Positions 8,016 to 17,750 of a DNA stretch of 64,000 nucleotides are shown one piece after another. The stretch's first letter is position 1. Each line of letters starts with the position of its first letter. Both the position numbers and the translations under genes were made by a program. The notes under the pieces were generated by a model. The model was not told where the DNA came from. It was given only the letters and a program-made list of their open reading frames with translations, and did no database searches. This stretch comes from Collinsella sp. AM33-4BH (lineage in GTDB: Bacteria; Actinomycetota; Coriobacteriia; Coriobacteriales; Coriobacteriaceae): NCBI RefSeq assembly GCF_003469205.1, contig NZ_QSIN01000002.1:272711-336710 (forward strand), in the 5' to 3' direction.

Positions 8016-9143
8016 ATGATGATTAAGAACAATAAAAAGTATCGAGTGTTAGTTGCTGCTGAGAACTATCCTGGGAATCCAAATGGGAAAAATGTCTCTC
8101 ATCAGTTTGTTCATGTAAGAAATGCATCTTATAAGGCATCTGGCGTTGACGTTACTGTGCTTAATTTCAGCTCGGAAAATGACTATATGTTCGAGGGTCT
8201 TCCAGTTATTTGCCCTCGAACATATACTGAGCAAAAGGGCCAGTTTGATGTTCTGATATTCCATCAACCCAATCTTAAACATGCCGTCCCTTTTTGCCTT
8301 AAGAACTCTGATGACTTTAAGAGCTTCATTTTCTTCTTCCATGGTCATGAGGTGCTTAAGCTCAGTGTCTCTTATCCTAAGCCGTACAGTTACTGCAAAG
8401 ATAATTACCTTGCAGTAAAAACGAGAGATGTGTATGACGATATTAAATTTGTAGTACTTAGGCAGTTTTTCTCGAAGGTCAAGGCCAAGTCGCATTTTGT
8501 TTTCGTCAGCGGTTGGATGTATGACGAGTTTAAGAAATGGCTTAAGGTCGATGATTCCTTTCTCGGCAATCGAGCTCGAATAATTCCTAATTGCATCGCC
8601 GATGAATTTGAAAACAATTCATATGATTGTCGATGCGAGAAGACATACGACTTTATCACTGTTCGTGGAAATCTTGATACATCAAAATATGCCGTTGATT
8701 TAGTGATAGAAACCGCAAGATCAAATCCCGATTATTCTTTCCTTGTTGTAGGAAAAGGAAGGATATTCGAACACTTCGGTAAGCCCGAAAATCTATTTTG
8801 GCTGGATATGACGCTATCTCATTCAGAAATTACACGGTACTTAAACGAAGCTCGTTTTGCGTTAATGCCTACTCGCACCGATGCCCAGGGTCTTATGATG
8901 TGCGAAATGGCTTCCTTTGGCATACCTCTTATTACCTCGGATATTTCGGTATGTCGTGAGGTGATGGCGGGGTTTGATAACGTTGCTTTAGTCTCTAATG
9001 ATTCTTTCTCGAAAGACGCCATAACTGCTTCTAAGAAGTTATTTCCAAAGAGCGGATCTTTTTCGCCGTTTTCCAAAAGAAACACTATCGAACGCGAGAT
9101 CAGGCTTATTGACGAAGCAATTGAGGAGAGGGCTGAATGCTGA
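8016..9143 (+). CDS. Glycosyltransferase, GT1/GT4-like
   Basis: 375 residues with no strong N-terminal membrane segment. The C-terminal lobe holds KTYDFITVRGNLDTSKYAVDLVIE and the acceptor-loop-like region LMPTRTDAQGLMMCEMASFGIPLITSD, whose E-x7-pattern is that of GT4 enzymes. It probably adds one sugar of the repeat unit at the cytoplasmic face. GGGGACGG precedes two adjacent ATGs (8016 and 8019). The 3' end overlaps the next gene by 7 bases. Base composition is AT-rich and in sharp contrast to wecC just upstream. Confidence 0.75.
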   Translation: MMIKNNKKYRVLVAAENYPGNPNGKNVSHQFVHVRNASYKASGVDVTVLNFSSENDYMFEGLPVICPRTYTEQKGQFDVLIFHQPNLKHAVPFCLKNSDDFKSFIFFFHGHEVLKLSVSYPKPYSYCKDNYLAVKTRDVYDDIKFVVLRQFFSKVKAKSHFVFVSGWMYDEFKKWLKVDDSFLGNRARIIPNCIADEFENNSYDCRCEKTYDFITVRGNLDTSKYAVDLVIETARSNPDYSFLVVGKGRIFEHFGKPENLFWLDMTLSHSEITRYLNEARFALMPTRTDAQGLMMCEMASFGIPLITSDISVCREVMAGFDNVALVSNDSFSKDAITASKKLFPKSGSFSPFSKRNTIEREIRLIDEAIEERAEC

Positions 9144-10447
9144 TTCTGCTTGGTTTGCTTCAACTGATTGCATGCATTGGGCTTCTAGTTTGGGAGTTCA
9201 ATAAGCGTTCTGTAGCTATCTTTTTTTGGGGCATGCTAACAATTGTTTTTTCGTTTCCTCATTTTATTGTCTCTCTTGCCGGAAACTATTCATGTAAAGA
9301 ATCGTCAATAGCTACTGCTTCCCTTTTTGTTATTTTATTTTCTGGATTTTATTGGCTTACAAGAAGTGTGACCCTTAAACCAAAGAATATTGCTGACTGC
9401 GATTCTCTTTCGCTCGGTGTTAATACCGAAGAAGGAATTAAGAAGCTTGATTTTGTCGTCACCTTCTTTGTTCTTGCGTTTGTTGTTTGGCTGCTCGCCT
9501 TCTCAAAGTCGTCGCTCGGGGGGCTTGGCAATACAAGCTGGGGCCAATTCTATAGAGCAACGAGCAGTCTTGGATTTTCCCCGTTATTCCTAGCGCCATA
9601 TCTATTTGCGTGTAGCGGCGGCGCGGTTATTAACTCAGTCAGGTCAAAGAGAAAGCTGCAGTCATTTTTACTTATTGCTTGCTGCCTGATTTATTTATTT
9701 GTTACTAAAAATCGTGTTGTTATGCTTGCCGTAGCGTGTCCTTTCTGCCTCCTTCTAATCGATCGTTTCAAGAAGATAGGTTTGAAACAGATCATTGTGG
9801 CTATCTGTGCCGTTGCTTTTGTCGTTTATCTTGTCTATGCAGTGTTGATATTTCGTCATGCAGGAACAATCGACACATTTATATCAAGTTTTTCTTTTTC
9901 TGATTTTAACAAAAAAGTGTTAAGCGCGATTTTAACCGGAGAAGGAGAACTTGGTCTGAGAAATATTTTCTATTACTTCATCGATTTCAATAATCAATTT
10001 ACTGGCTTTGGAGTGGGGGCAACTTATCTAAGGGTTCTTTTATTCTGGCTTCCTGGAAGCCTGTCCCTTGGTATCAAGCCAGATGATTTTGCAATTACGA
10101 TGGCTTCTGCATATATGGGAAACCCTTCTAATACAGCCTACTCAGTTCATCCAACATTTTTTGGTGACGCTTATGCAAATTTTGGCTTCATGGGGTTTTT
10201 GGTTGGCATCCTTTGGGGGGCCATTTTTAATGTAATTGATACCTATGTCGGAAAGAAGAGCGACCATCTTCGTCCTTATTTAATTTCGACACTCGCTTTT
10301 TCGTTTGTCATTATCGGTAGAGGGTCTGTTTACAACGGAGCTGTTATTGCTGTAATTTCTATTTCGCTTCTCATCTTTTCGAATTGGCTATTAGACAGGT
10401 TCTTCCAAAACAACAAGGTTTCGAAAAAGATTGATAGGTGGCTCTAA
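9137..10447 (+). CDS. wzy: O-antigen/capsule polymerase-like membrane protein (Wzy)
   Basis: 436 residues with about ten hydrophobic helices spread over the whole length and a larger extracellular-type loop in the second half (around residues 240-330). Wzy polymerases show this topology and almost no conserved primary motif, so the call rests on topology plus position between a glycosyltransferase and a flippase. It would join repeat units on the outer face of the membrane. It overlaps the previous gene and ends directly against the flippase gene, so translation is coupled on both sides. Confidence 0.7.
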   Translation: MLILLGLLQLIACIGLLVWEFNKRSVAIFFWGMLTIVFSFPHFIVSLAGNYSCKESSIATASLFVILFSGFYWLTRSVTLKPKNIADCDSLSLGVNTEEGIKKLDFVVTFFVLAFVVWLLAFSKSSLGGLGNTSWGQFYRATSSLGFSPLFLAPYLFACSGGAVINSVRSKRKLQSFLLIACCLIYLFVTKNRVVMLAVACPFCLLLIDRFKKIGLKQIIVAICAVAFVVYLVYAVLIFRHAGTIDTFISSFSFSDFNKKVLSAILTGEGELGLRNIFYYFIDFNNQFTGFGVGATYLRVLLFWLPGSLSLGIKPDDFAITMASAYMGNPSNTAYSVHPTFFGDAYANFGFMGFLVGILWGAIFNVIDTYVGKKSDHLRPYLISTLAFSFVIIGRGSVYNGAVIAVISISLLIFSNWLLDRFFQNNKVSKKIDRWL

Positions 10448-11842
10448 ATGAGGGCTCTGCTTGGTTATTCTGTTGCAAGTTGGTTATCTGCCATTATCGG
10501 CTTCATAGCGATCCCTATCGCAACCCGTTCGTTCGATCAAGAAATTATCGGCAAGTTAAATCTATTGCTTTCATGCGCTCTTATACTTCAAACGGTAGTT
10601 CTTATGGGCCTTGATCAAGGTTATTTGAGGCATTTCTTTGATTTAAAAGGTTCTAGGCAGAAGAACACACTTTTGTTCTTCTGCCTAGTAATTCCAGTAG
10701 TAGCCACCCTGTTAACCTCGTTGATTGTTTTTTTATTTAGCGATTTTGTAATTTCCTTCTTTGATGCTAGTGGAATTCTGATCTGCTTCGCATTGGTTTT
10801 GGCTTTAAGTTCCTTTGTTATTGTTCGTATCGCTATCTGTTATTGCCGTGTTAAAGGGTTTTTGCCGTTATTCATTCTTCTGTCTGTCGCCTTTACCATA
10901 CTTACAAAGTGTCCTTATCTTTTAAACTTTGGTAATAAAAGTCTCGACTCAACACTTAAAATAATGTCAGCCATTTTTATCTGTGCAGTTATTCTCTCTG
11001 CAGCAGTAATGCTTCCTGACATTAAGGGATTCTCATTTCATTACCTTAGAAAGATCGATTATGGTGCAATACTCCGGTATTCGCTTCCAATGATGCCAGC
11101 GATGCTTCTTGCAAATCTTAATACCTACGTCCCACAATTTTCGATTAAGTTATTTTCCGGCTACGCAGATCTGGGCGTTTATTCTATGTCTGCAACCGTT
11201 GCGTCAGTTGTTGGCCTTGTCTCGGCCGGAGTAAATTCATTCTGGCCCACATATGTGTATGAGCACTACGATGATCATCACGACACCGTTATTTTATTTC
11301 ATAAGGTCCTTGTCTCCGCGCTCTTCGTGCTTGGAGTTGTCTTGATTTCCCTTCGTTTTATGGTCCCTTGGTTTCTTGGAGAACGGTACGAGCAGTCTGC
11401 GACACTTTTCGCCGTTCTTATCATTTCCCCAATTTGCTACTCGATTGGTGAAACATCTGGCATTGGGATTCAAATTGCCAAGCGAAGCCGGTTTTATCTT
11501 TTTATTTACTCTGCTGGTTTATTTTTAAATGTAATTTTGGCAACAGGACTCACGGCTATTTTTGGAATGATAGGTTCAGCTATCTCGGTTGCAGCAGTTG
11601 CCATGTTGATGCTCTTTCTCAAAACGAGTGTGGGTAATAAATATTATGACAGCATTGGTTCTTTTAGATGGTCCACTGCGTGCGTTTTACTTCTTGTTCT
11701 ACAGGCGGTATCGGCAATTATGCTTCCCTATGCCTGTAGCGTTATTGCTTGCATTGCCTCGGTTGTACTATTTCCTTTAGTTGTTGGCATTCAAGACTGC
11801 AGGTCAACTCTTTCAACGGTATATAGCTACATTCGAAAATAA
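10448..11842 (+). CDS. wzx: Polysaccharide flippase (Wzx, MOP superfamily)
   Basis: 464 residues with 12 or so membrane helices. It begins with the amphipathic start typical of Wzx ([26 protein letters not shown]) and includes [49 protein letters not shown] in pieces, matching the repeated core of the polysaccharide transporter family. It moves the lipid-linked repeat unit across the membrane. The ATG starts immediately after the stop of the polymerase gene. AT-rich. Confidence 0.83.
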   Translation: MRALLGYSVASWLSAIIGFIAIPIATRSFDQEIIGKLNLLLSCALILQTVVLMGLDQGYLRHFFDLKGSRQKNTLLFFCLVIPVVATLLTSLIVFLFSDFVISFFDASGILICFALVLALSSFVIVRIAICYCRVKGFLPLFILLSVAFTILTKCPYLLNFGNKSLDSTLKIMSAIFICAVILSAAVMLPDIKGFSFHYLRKIDYGAILRYSLPMMPAMLLANLNTYVPQFSIKLFSGYADLGVYSMSATVASVVGLVSAGVNSFWPTYVYEHYDDHHDTVILFHKVLVSALFVLGVVLISLRFMVPWFLGERYEQSATLFAVLIISPICYSIGETSGIGIQIAKRSRFYLFIYSAGLFLNVILATGLTAIFGMIGSAISVAAVAMLMLFLKTSVGNKYYDSIGSFRWSTACVLLLVLQAVSAIMLPYACSVIACIASVVLFPLVVGIQDCRSTLSTVYSYIRK

Positions 11843-11856
11843 TAGTGTGGTGTCTT

Positions 11857-12348
11857 ATGATAATTACTGAATCATTTGGTCGAATAATTCTTCTGTTTCG
11901 CAAGGCGTTAAATAAGTGCATTGCTGATTATTTATATTCATCAGTTAATAACTGCCGCGATGGTTTTATTACTGCGGAGACCACTCTGATCCACCCAGAA
12001 AATATCTATTTGGGAAATAGATCCTATGTAAATGGAGGGATGCTTGCTGCTAGCGCCAATGCCAAAATTGTTATCGGCGACAACTGCATGATTTCGTATT
12101 GCGTGCATATTCGGACTGATATGCACGAATACTCTAATCCAAACGTCCCAATGATTGACCAAGGGCATAGTGAAGAAGATATTATCATTGGAGATAACGT
12201 TTGGATTGGATATGGTTCTCAGATAATGAGCGGGGTCCATATCGGCTCAAATGCAATCGTTGCTGCCGGAGCGGTGGTTACGAAGGACGTTCCAGATAAC
12301 GTTATAGTTGGCGGAGTCCCCGCAATTAAACTTTCACAAATTTGTTAG
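11857..12348 (+). CDS. Left-handed beta-helix O-acetyltransferase
   Basis: About 163 residues. Repeated hexapeptide units run through the middle and end (for example [62 protein letters not shown]), the standard signature of LbH acyltransferases that use acetyl-CoA. The His of the [10 protein letters not shown] segment is a candidate catalytic residue. It probably acetylates a capsule sugar. The ATG at 11857 is preferred over a GTG at 11845 because the family start aligns there, although no strong ribosome site is visible. Confidence 0.82.
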   Translation: MIITESFGRIILLFRKALNKCIADYLYSSVNNCRDGFITAETTLIHPENIYLGNRSYVNGGMLAASANAKIVIGDNCMISYCVHIRTDMHEYSNPNVPMIDQGHSEEDIIIGDNVWIGYGSQIMSGVHIGSNAIVAAGAVVTKDVPDNVIVGGVPAIKLSQIC

Positions 12349-12388
12349 TTAGCTACAATCTTACAATTATTTTTGAGGATGATTTTTT

Positions 12389-13492
12389 ATGAAAAAAGTA
12401 ATGCTCGTCTTCGGTACCCGCCCGGAGGCCATCAAGATGTGCCCGCTCGTCAACGAGCTGAAGGCGCGCAAGGATGAGTTCGAGACCGTCGTGACCGTGA
12501 CCGGCCAGCACCGAGAGATGCTCGACCAGGTGCTGCGCGTCTTCGGTGTGGCTCCCGACCACGACCTTGCAATCATGAAGCCGGGCCAGACGCTGTTCGA
12601 CGTGACGTGCGACGTGCTGCTCAAGCTCAAGTCCGTCCTCGAGGGCGAGAGGCCCGATGTGGTCCTGGTCCACGGCGACACCACGACCAGCTTCGCCGCG
12701 GCGCTCGCGTGCTTCTACCTGCAGATCCCCGTGGGGCATGTGGAGGCGGGCCTGCGCACGCACGATATCTACAGCCCCTGGCCGGAGGAGTTCAACCGCC
12801 AGGCGGTCGACATCGTGAGCGAGTACTACTTCGCCCCCACGGAGGCCAGCAAGAAGAACCTTCTGGGCGAGGGTAAGCCGGAGTCCAAGATCTGGGTTAC
12901 CGGAAACACCGGCATCGACGCCCTGCGCACGACCGTGCGCGAGGGCTACTCCCACCCCGAGCTCGCTTGGGCGGAGGGCTCCCGCCTCATCCTCATCACG
13001 GCGCACCGCCGCGAGAACCTGGGCGAGCCCATGCACCGCATGTTCCGCGCCATCCGCCGCGTGATGGAGGAGCATCCGGACACCAAGGCGATCTACCCCA
13101 TCCACATGAACCCGCTCGTCCGCAAGGCGGCGCACGAGGAGCTCGACGGCTTCGACAGGCTCCACATCATCGACCCGCTCGAGGTGCTCGACTTCCACAA
13201 CTTCATGGCGGCGAGCCACCTCATCCTCACCGACTCCGGCGGCATCCAGGAGGAGGCCCCGAGCCTGGGCAAGCCGGTGCTCGTCATGCGCGACACCACC
13301 GAGCGCCCCGAGGGCGTGGCAGCCGGCACGCTGAAGCTCGTCGGCACCGAGGAGGACGTCATCTACCGCGAGTTCAGCCGCCTGCTCTCCGATGAAGAGG
13401 AGTATGCAGCGATGAGCCAGGCTTCGAACCCTTACGGTGATGGGCATGCGAGCGAGCGAATTTCAGACGCACTGGTAAGAGGATTTTGCTGA
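12389..13492 (+). CDS. wecB: UDP-N-acetylglucosamine 2-epimerase (non-hydrolysing)
   Basis: 367 residues. It begins MLVFGTRPEAIKM, and carries HGDTTTSFAAAL, HVEAGLRTHD, TGNTGIDAL, TAHRRENLG and the strongly conserved TDSGGIQEEAPSLGKPVLVMRDTTERPEG region in consecutive pieces. It interconverts UDP-GlcNAc and UDP-ManNAc, feeding WecC. GAGGAT lies upstream of the ATG. It is GC-rich like wecC while the genes between are AT-rich. It is the last recognisable capsule gene. Confidence 0.92.
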   Translation: MKKVMLVFGTRPEAIKMCPLVNELKARKDEFETVVTVTGQHREMLDQVLRVFGVAPDHDLAIMKPGQTLFDVTCDVLLKLKSVLEGERPDVVLVHGDTTTSFAAALACFYLQIPVGHVEAGLRTHDIYSPWPEEFNRQAVDIVSEYYFAPTEASKKNLLGEGKPESKIWVTGNTGIDALRTTVREGYSHPELAWAEGSRLILITAHRRENLGEPMHRMFRAIRRVMEEHPDTKAIYPIHMNPLVRKAAHEELDGFDRLHIIDPLEVLDFHNFMAASHLILTDSGGIQEEAPSLGKPVLVMRDTTERPEGVAAGTLKLVGTEEDVIYREFSRLLSDEEEYAAMSQASNPYGDGHASERISDALVRGFC

Positions 13493-13587
13493 GATCTTTC
13501 GTGCGGATCGTATTACTTGACAGGATATTCCCGTCTTTAACCAATACGGGTGATGGGACGGATGTAGATTGTTGATTGGAGATGCCA

Positions 13588-14133
13588 ATGAGTGAGGAAC
13601 AGACTTACATAGAGTTGCCGGAAAGAAACAACCTTTACGAGGTTGATGAGGAATTGGAGGAGGGAGCAAAACTCTGTGAGAAGTTTCTTCTTCTTCCAGA
13701 CAGATATAAGGATCGTGAAACTAAAGTCAGACTAATGCTGAGGAATAAGTTTTGTGGCTGGACGCTCAAAGACGAGTTGGTTGTTTCGCTGGGATTGACG
13801 GTTGGGGATACTGTTTCAGTTGAAGTTTCGATTATCGGCGGACCTGGCCTTATCAGCGAGAACGGGGATGTAGATTTATTTGCCTGCGGCGATGTCGCCA
13901 ATAGTCTATTAGACATAGCATGTAGCAACAAAGGTCCGGAGAACTGTATTGTTGACTGCAAAGTTAGGCTTACTTACGAAAAGGCGCCCATCACGAGCAG
14001 CAACAAGCTTGTATTCAAGGCGTCCGTGGTCTTGGAGGAGATTATCGATTTCGTGGGTGTTGATGATGGCTTTGGTCGGGTCGATCGAGCTAGGAGTTCT
14101 CTTGCAGATTTTGTTCTTGCAAATCTTCAGTAA
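13588..14133 (+). CDS. Hypothetical protein, unknown family
   Basis: 181 residues from the ATG at 13588, which has GGAG 6 nt upstream (alternatives at 13576 and 13582). It is acidic, predicted soluble, with no signal peptide or membrane helix. The first part is helical and charged and the middle looks like alternating strands (DTVSVEVSIIGG, NCIVDCKVRLTYE). I do not recognise the family. It is followed after 21 nt by a two-TM protein, so the two are probably a pair. Confidence 0.6.
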   Translation: MSEEQTYIELPERNNLYEVDEELEEGAKLCEKFLLLPDRYKDRETKVRLMLRNKFCGWTLKDELVVSLGLTVGDTVSVEVSIIGGPGLISENGDVDLFACGDVANSLLDIACSNKGPENCIVDCKVRLTYEKAPITSSNKLVFKASVVLEEIIDFVGVDDGFGRVDRARSSLADFVLANLQ

Positions 14134-14154
14134 TAAGATTTGAAACTTACTGGA

Positions 14155-14913
14155 ATGAAAAACTCAAAACAAGAACTATACTCGCTGTTGCCTCAGCATG
14201 AAGATAGCATATTTGACTACGCTATCCGTCTTTTTGGCAATATCCGAAGCCTTTCACGGAAGCTCGATCAACATGATGTTCGTGAGCTGCTTCTGAACAT
14301 AGGGATTGACCCTGATTGGTCGGCAAGTCGCCTTGATGGAGAATCGATTGCTCATTTATTGACGCAACGCAGCTCGGGTGGCGACTCAATAGAAGATTGT
14401 TCCAAGGCCATCTTGCTGCTCATTCTTAATTGCGGACAACTGTCCTCTGACGTCAATTCAAAAGAAAAGAACTTGCAGCTTGAGGACGGTGATAAAGACA
14501 CTGTCAACAGGAAGGCCGCCATAGCGCCCATTGCGGAGAAAAGATCATCGTCTGTAGCAGTTTCGGATACTGATATAAGTATGACTGAGGCGAATCTCAG
14601 GTTATTGATGCAGGGTTGCTATGAGCGAGCCATGAAGGCCGCATGTGCTTGGTCATTTGGGGATTTATATCCTGTGCTGTTCTCCATTTCGGGAACATTG
14701 TTTCTCACCCTTTTGACCTCGAACTTTCATGATGCGCTGTTCTTGTCGTCCAACGCGATCAAGAGTATTGCCTGGTTCATTTGCATACTGGCTGGCATAT
14801 TGGGCATAGGTGCGGTTGCTTATCATTTTTGGCATAAACCAACAAAACTAGCAAATGAAAGAGACGGGGCGATTGACGAGTTAATCGGCAAAGTTTACGA
14901 AAAGGCTGATTAA
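14155..14913 (+). CDS. Hypothetical protein with two C-terminal membrane helices
   Basis: 252 residues from ATG 14155. The N-terminal ~165 residues are soluble, helical and hydrophilic. The end holds two membrane helices (LYPVLFSISGTLFLTLLTS and SIAWFICILAGILGIGAVAYHFW) followed by a short charged tail. No family recognised. Its arrangement after a soluble acidic gene resembles sensor plus membrane-effector pairs, but there is no direct sequence evidence for such a role. Confidence 0.6.
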   Translation: MKNSKQELYSLLPQHEDSIFDYAIRLFGNIRSLSRKLDQHDVRELLLNIGIDPDWSASRLDGESIAHLLTQRSSGGDSIEDCSKAILLLILNCGQLSSDVNSKEKNLQLEDGDKDTVNRKAAIAPIAEKRSSSVAVSDTDISMTEANLRLLMQGCYERAMKAACAWSFGDLYPVLFSISGTLFLTLLTSNFHDALFLSSNAIKSIAWFICILAGILGIGAVAYHFWHKPTKLANERDGAIDELIGKVYEKAD

Positions 14914-14940
14914 CTTGAATGCTGCATTGGGGAGATTGGA

Positions 14941-15129
14941 GTGTTCGAAGATAGGTCCATCGCGATGATGTTGCCATATCCGGGTTTCAATAGACGTGAC
15001 AACCACATATTTCTCTCTGAAGTTCAGGATGGGGACTATGTATTAAATCCGAATAGACCCGCATTGCAACAACCCAAACTTTGGATTTGCTACCAAAACT
15101 CCAATTTAGGTGTTCTGTATGTATCATGA
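14941..15129 (+). CDS. Possible small protein, 62 residues
   Basis: A GTG start with GGAGATTGGAG upstream opens a 62-residue frame that overlaps the start of the next gene by 11 bases. Composition is protein-like (FNRRDNHIFLSEVQDGDYV). No family recognised. The ribosome site and overlap are the only support. Confidence 0.3.
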   Translation: MFEDRSIAMMLPYPGFNRRDNHIFLSEVQDGDYVLNPNRPALQQPKLWICYQNSNLGVLYVS

Positions 15130-16303
15130 CTATATAACTTCTAGTGATTTATCGTTCGGTGACATCGTTTTCAATAATTGTGATCCAGACCAGTTTCAGA
15201 TTAGCTATTGCGATCAGGATACGATTGCGATTTTATATAGACTTATAGCATATTCTTTATATGCAAAACGAGTTGTTATCCCTAGCCGGTATTTATTATC
15301 TGCTGGATCGGCATTTGATGCAGTTGAGACCCTGACCCCACTTTTAGAAGAAGGAGTAATTGTCCCGGATCTCAGGGAGGGGTACTTTTCCTTCACTGAC
15401 TATGTCAGCAACATTGAAAATCCAATCCCGGAGCAACTTAAACACGCTAAGTTCCTCGATGAGCATGCTTCAACAATCTATTCATTTGACTCATATGGTC
15501 AAAGCGATATATATAAGGCTTCATTAATACGAGACATTTCAGAAGGTGGATTGCTATTTAAGCGTCTTTCAGCCGAAGGGGTTTCACCTCTTCGGCTTAG
15601 GTTATTGAAGAATGAATTATTGTCGCTTGAGGGCAGTCGAAGCAAGTTCGAAAAGGCCGCAAGAGACAATGGCATTGAACATAGCGAGCTTGTCTCAAAA
15701 TGGGCGGCTCTTAGGTACTACACCACGCCTGCAGAAATATGTCCACGATGCATCAGGGATTTCCCATTTTCAGTTTCTAATGAACTGCGCAGTAGCGGTT
15801 TATCGGTGCCATTGCTTTCGGAAAATCCTGATCGACTTGGCGGTGTCCCCCAACCGATGGCGCTTTCATATGAGGCGATGGTATCTTTACCTCAAGATAT
15901 TTCTCTTGATGAACTTGCTTTTCTCAGCGACATCGTTCTAAAAATAAGGAATAAAGTTCCTTGCGGACCTGCAAAATTCGCTTCTATTGCAGAAGACGGA
16001 TTTAAAGACCAGGTACACGACATCAACCAAATGCTCGCTGAAGCAATCGCCACTGAAAGAAAAATGTCCCATAAACTGCAGCGTTTTTCTCTCGACTGTC
16101 TTAGAGGCGAAGCCCCCTTCTTGATTCTTTCTTGGGCATTCGGAGTATCTCTTGGCGATTCAGAAGGCGCCCTTGCTGGAGTGGCTCTATCCCTACTAAA
16201 TCGCCACATCGACAGCGCTATTCTAGAAAAACGCGCTCCTTTCCTCGAGACATCTGAGCAGTTTAATCGCGATGTCTATACTTATCAAAAGAGATACTTT
16301 TAG
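15119..16303 (+). CDS. Hypothetical protein, unknown family
   Basis: About 394 residues from ATG 15119. Soluble, no signal peptide, mainly helical. A CPRC pair occurs mid-protein (EICPRCIRDFPF), too little for a zinc-site call. The C-terminal part has a moderately hydrophobic stretch (GEAPFLILSWAFGVSLG). I do not recognise the family. It lies at the capsule/island border, is AT-rich, and is followed by the long perfect inverted repeat at 16326. Confidence 0.6.
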   Translation: MYHDYITSSDLSFGDIVFNNCDPDQFQISYCDQDTIAILYRLIAYSLYAKRVVIPSRYLLSAGSAFDAVETLTPLLEEGVIVPDLREGYFSFTDYVSNIENPIPEQLKHAKFLDEHASTIYSFDSYGQSDIYKASLIRDISEGGLLFKRLSAEGVSPLRLRLLKNELLSLEGSRSKFEKAARDNGIEHSELVSKWAALRYYTTPAEICPRCIRDFPFSVSNELRSSGLSVPLLSENPDRLGGVPQPMALSYEAMVSLPQDISLDELAFLSDIVLKIRNKVPCGPAKFASIAEDGFKDQVHDINQMLAEAIATERKMSHKLQRFSLDCLRGEAPFLILSWAFGVSLGDSEGALAGVALSLLNRHIDSAILEKRAPFLETSEQFNRDVYTYQKRYF

Positions 16304-16325
16304 CGCTACTATTTTGCTATCTTTG

Positions 16326-16404
16326 TTCTACCAGGCTAGATAACATGTGATGATTCGAGACCGCAAGGCATCCGAATCATCACATGTTATCTAGCCTGGT
16401 AGAA
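16326..16404. repeat. Perfect 32-bp inverted repeat with 15-nt loop
   Basis: The arm at 16326-16357 starts TTCTACCAGGCTAGATAACA and is exactly inverted at 16373-16404, with a 15-nt spacer. A 32-bp perfect stem with no T-run is longer than a normal terminator. About three quarters of the right arm, starting CGAATCATCAC, recurs at 29383-29414. It may be a recombination or mobile-element site. Confidence 0.85.
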
Positions 16405-16518
16405 ATTTATTGCTGCATAGCTCTTCTGTCCAAATTCAAAACATGGGCGCTGTATTTCCGTGTGAATTAATCATATGATAGCGTTATTAGTCCTTGTCTG
16501 CATTAAAGGAGGCATATT

Positions 16519-16986
16519 TTGAGCGGCAACTTTGATAGTCAGATGGAGCTCGTGAGGTCCCTTGCAAACGATTTTCGTAAGGCTATTGACCGCGCTCTAG
16601 AGGCCGACAAGCTTCATAGCACTGTAATTGCATCCTTTCCAAGCGGCTGTTGCGGATACACAAGTGACCTGCTGCAAAGGTATCTATCCGATAAGGGCAT
16701 AGCAACGCGGTATGTGTCGGGAACATATCGCGATTTCTCAACAAATGATTCGCAGTCACATGCATGGCTTGAACTTACTGATGGCACCATAGTTGATATT
16801 ACAGAAGACCAGTTTTGCAATAAGCCGCATCCCTTACAGAATGACTCTCCAGTTTACTGTGGCAAGCCGAATGATTTTTACAATCTATTTGAACTTGACC
16901 CGCCTTGTGAATGCGATGAAACAAATTCTACGGATATCGGCCGCAAGGAGAAGGAAGCGTACGATATCATCTGCAAGTTTCTTTAG
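16519..16986 (+). CDS. Transglutaminase/papain-like fold protein of unknown role
   Basis: 155 residues. A Cys-His-Asp arrangement is visible: PSGCCGYTSDLL (Cys44/45 at a helix start), SHAWLEL (His81) and IVDITEDQF (Asp93). This order and spacing is that of transglutaminase-like cysteine hydrolases. No signal peptide, so it acts in the cytosol. The start is a TTG with a near-perfect AAAGGAGG site 8 nt upstream, so it should be well translated. Whether it cleaves, cross-links or deamidates cannot be said. It stands alone, flanked by the inverted repeat and a pseudogene. Confidence 0.62.
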   Translation: MSGNFDSQMELVRSLANDFRKAIDRALEADKLHSTVIASFPSGCCGYTSDLLQRYLSDKGIATRYVSGTYRDFSTNDSQSHAWLELTDGTIVDITEDQFCNKPHPLQNDSPVYCGKPNDFYNLFELDPPCECDETNSTDIGRKEKEAYDIICKFL

Positions 16987-17214
16987 GTCCGCGTGTCCGT
17001 ATCTTCATAGGTGCGTGATTTGCATTGAGCAATTTTCGCCGAGCGTAAATTAACTACGACTTTAATCCTGAGGCGTTATTTATGCCTGTTACTTCTCGAA
17101 GGTCGCTTGTTGCCTACAAATTGACTTGTCATGAAGCCCGTAAACCCGACAGGCTGTTTGAACTCGATTCATTCTATAAAGGTGGATTCACTCGATTTTG
17201 GGGGCGGAAGGAGT

Positions 17215-17688
17215 AAGGGGCATCTAGCCGGCTTTGACTACGGCGGCTACTGCCTGCCCAAGGAAACCAAGCAGCTGCTGGCCAACTACAGGGACGTGCC
17301 GCAGAACCTGATCGAGGCCATCGTGGAGGCCAACCGCACCCGCAAGGACTTCGTGGCCGACGAGGTGCTGCAGATGGTGTGGGACCGCGTCTACGAGGGC
17401 AAGCCGAAGCCGGTCGTGGGCGTCTACCGCCTGACGATGAAGTCCAACTCCGACAACTTCCGCGCGAGCTCCATCCAGGGCGTCATGAAGCGCGTGAAGG
17501 CCAAGGGCGTGCCCGTGGTGGTCTACGAGCCCACGTTGGACGCGCCGGAGTTCTTCGGCTCCGAGGTCACCCACGACCTGGAGGCCTTCAAGGCCGGCTG
17601 CGACGTGATCGTCGCCAACCGCTGGAGCGACGACCTCGCGGACGTGGCGGATAAGGTCTACACGAGGGATCTGTTTAAGAGGGACTAG
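17215..17688 (+). pseudogene. ugd: 3' remnant of UDP-glucose 6-dehydrogenase
   Basis: From about 17235 the frame encodes [19 protein letters not shown], the catalytic-Cys segment of UDP-glucose dehydrogenase, then [19 protein letters not shown] and the C-terminal UDP-binding domain to a normal end. The N-terminal NAD domain and most of the middle are missing; upstream in-frame codons do not resemble the family. Composition changes abruptly to GC-rich at about 17215. The catalytic domain cannot function alone, so this is a truncated gene, probably left by a capsule-locus rearrangement. Confidence 0.85.
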
Positions 17689-17750
17689 GGGAGAGGGGAC
17701 TTTCCCAAGTTGGGCTGCTTTAGTCATTCGCTAGGTTAACTGCATCGAGA

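Noticed and set aside
16326..16404. Ordinary rho-independent terminator
   Set aside because: The 32-bp perfect stem is much longer than usual and has no T-run on either side.
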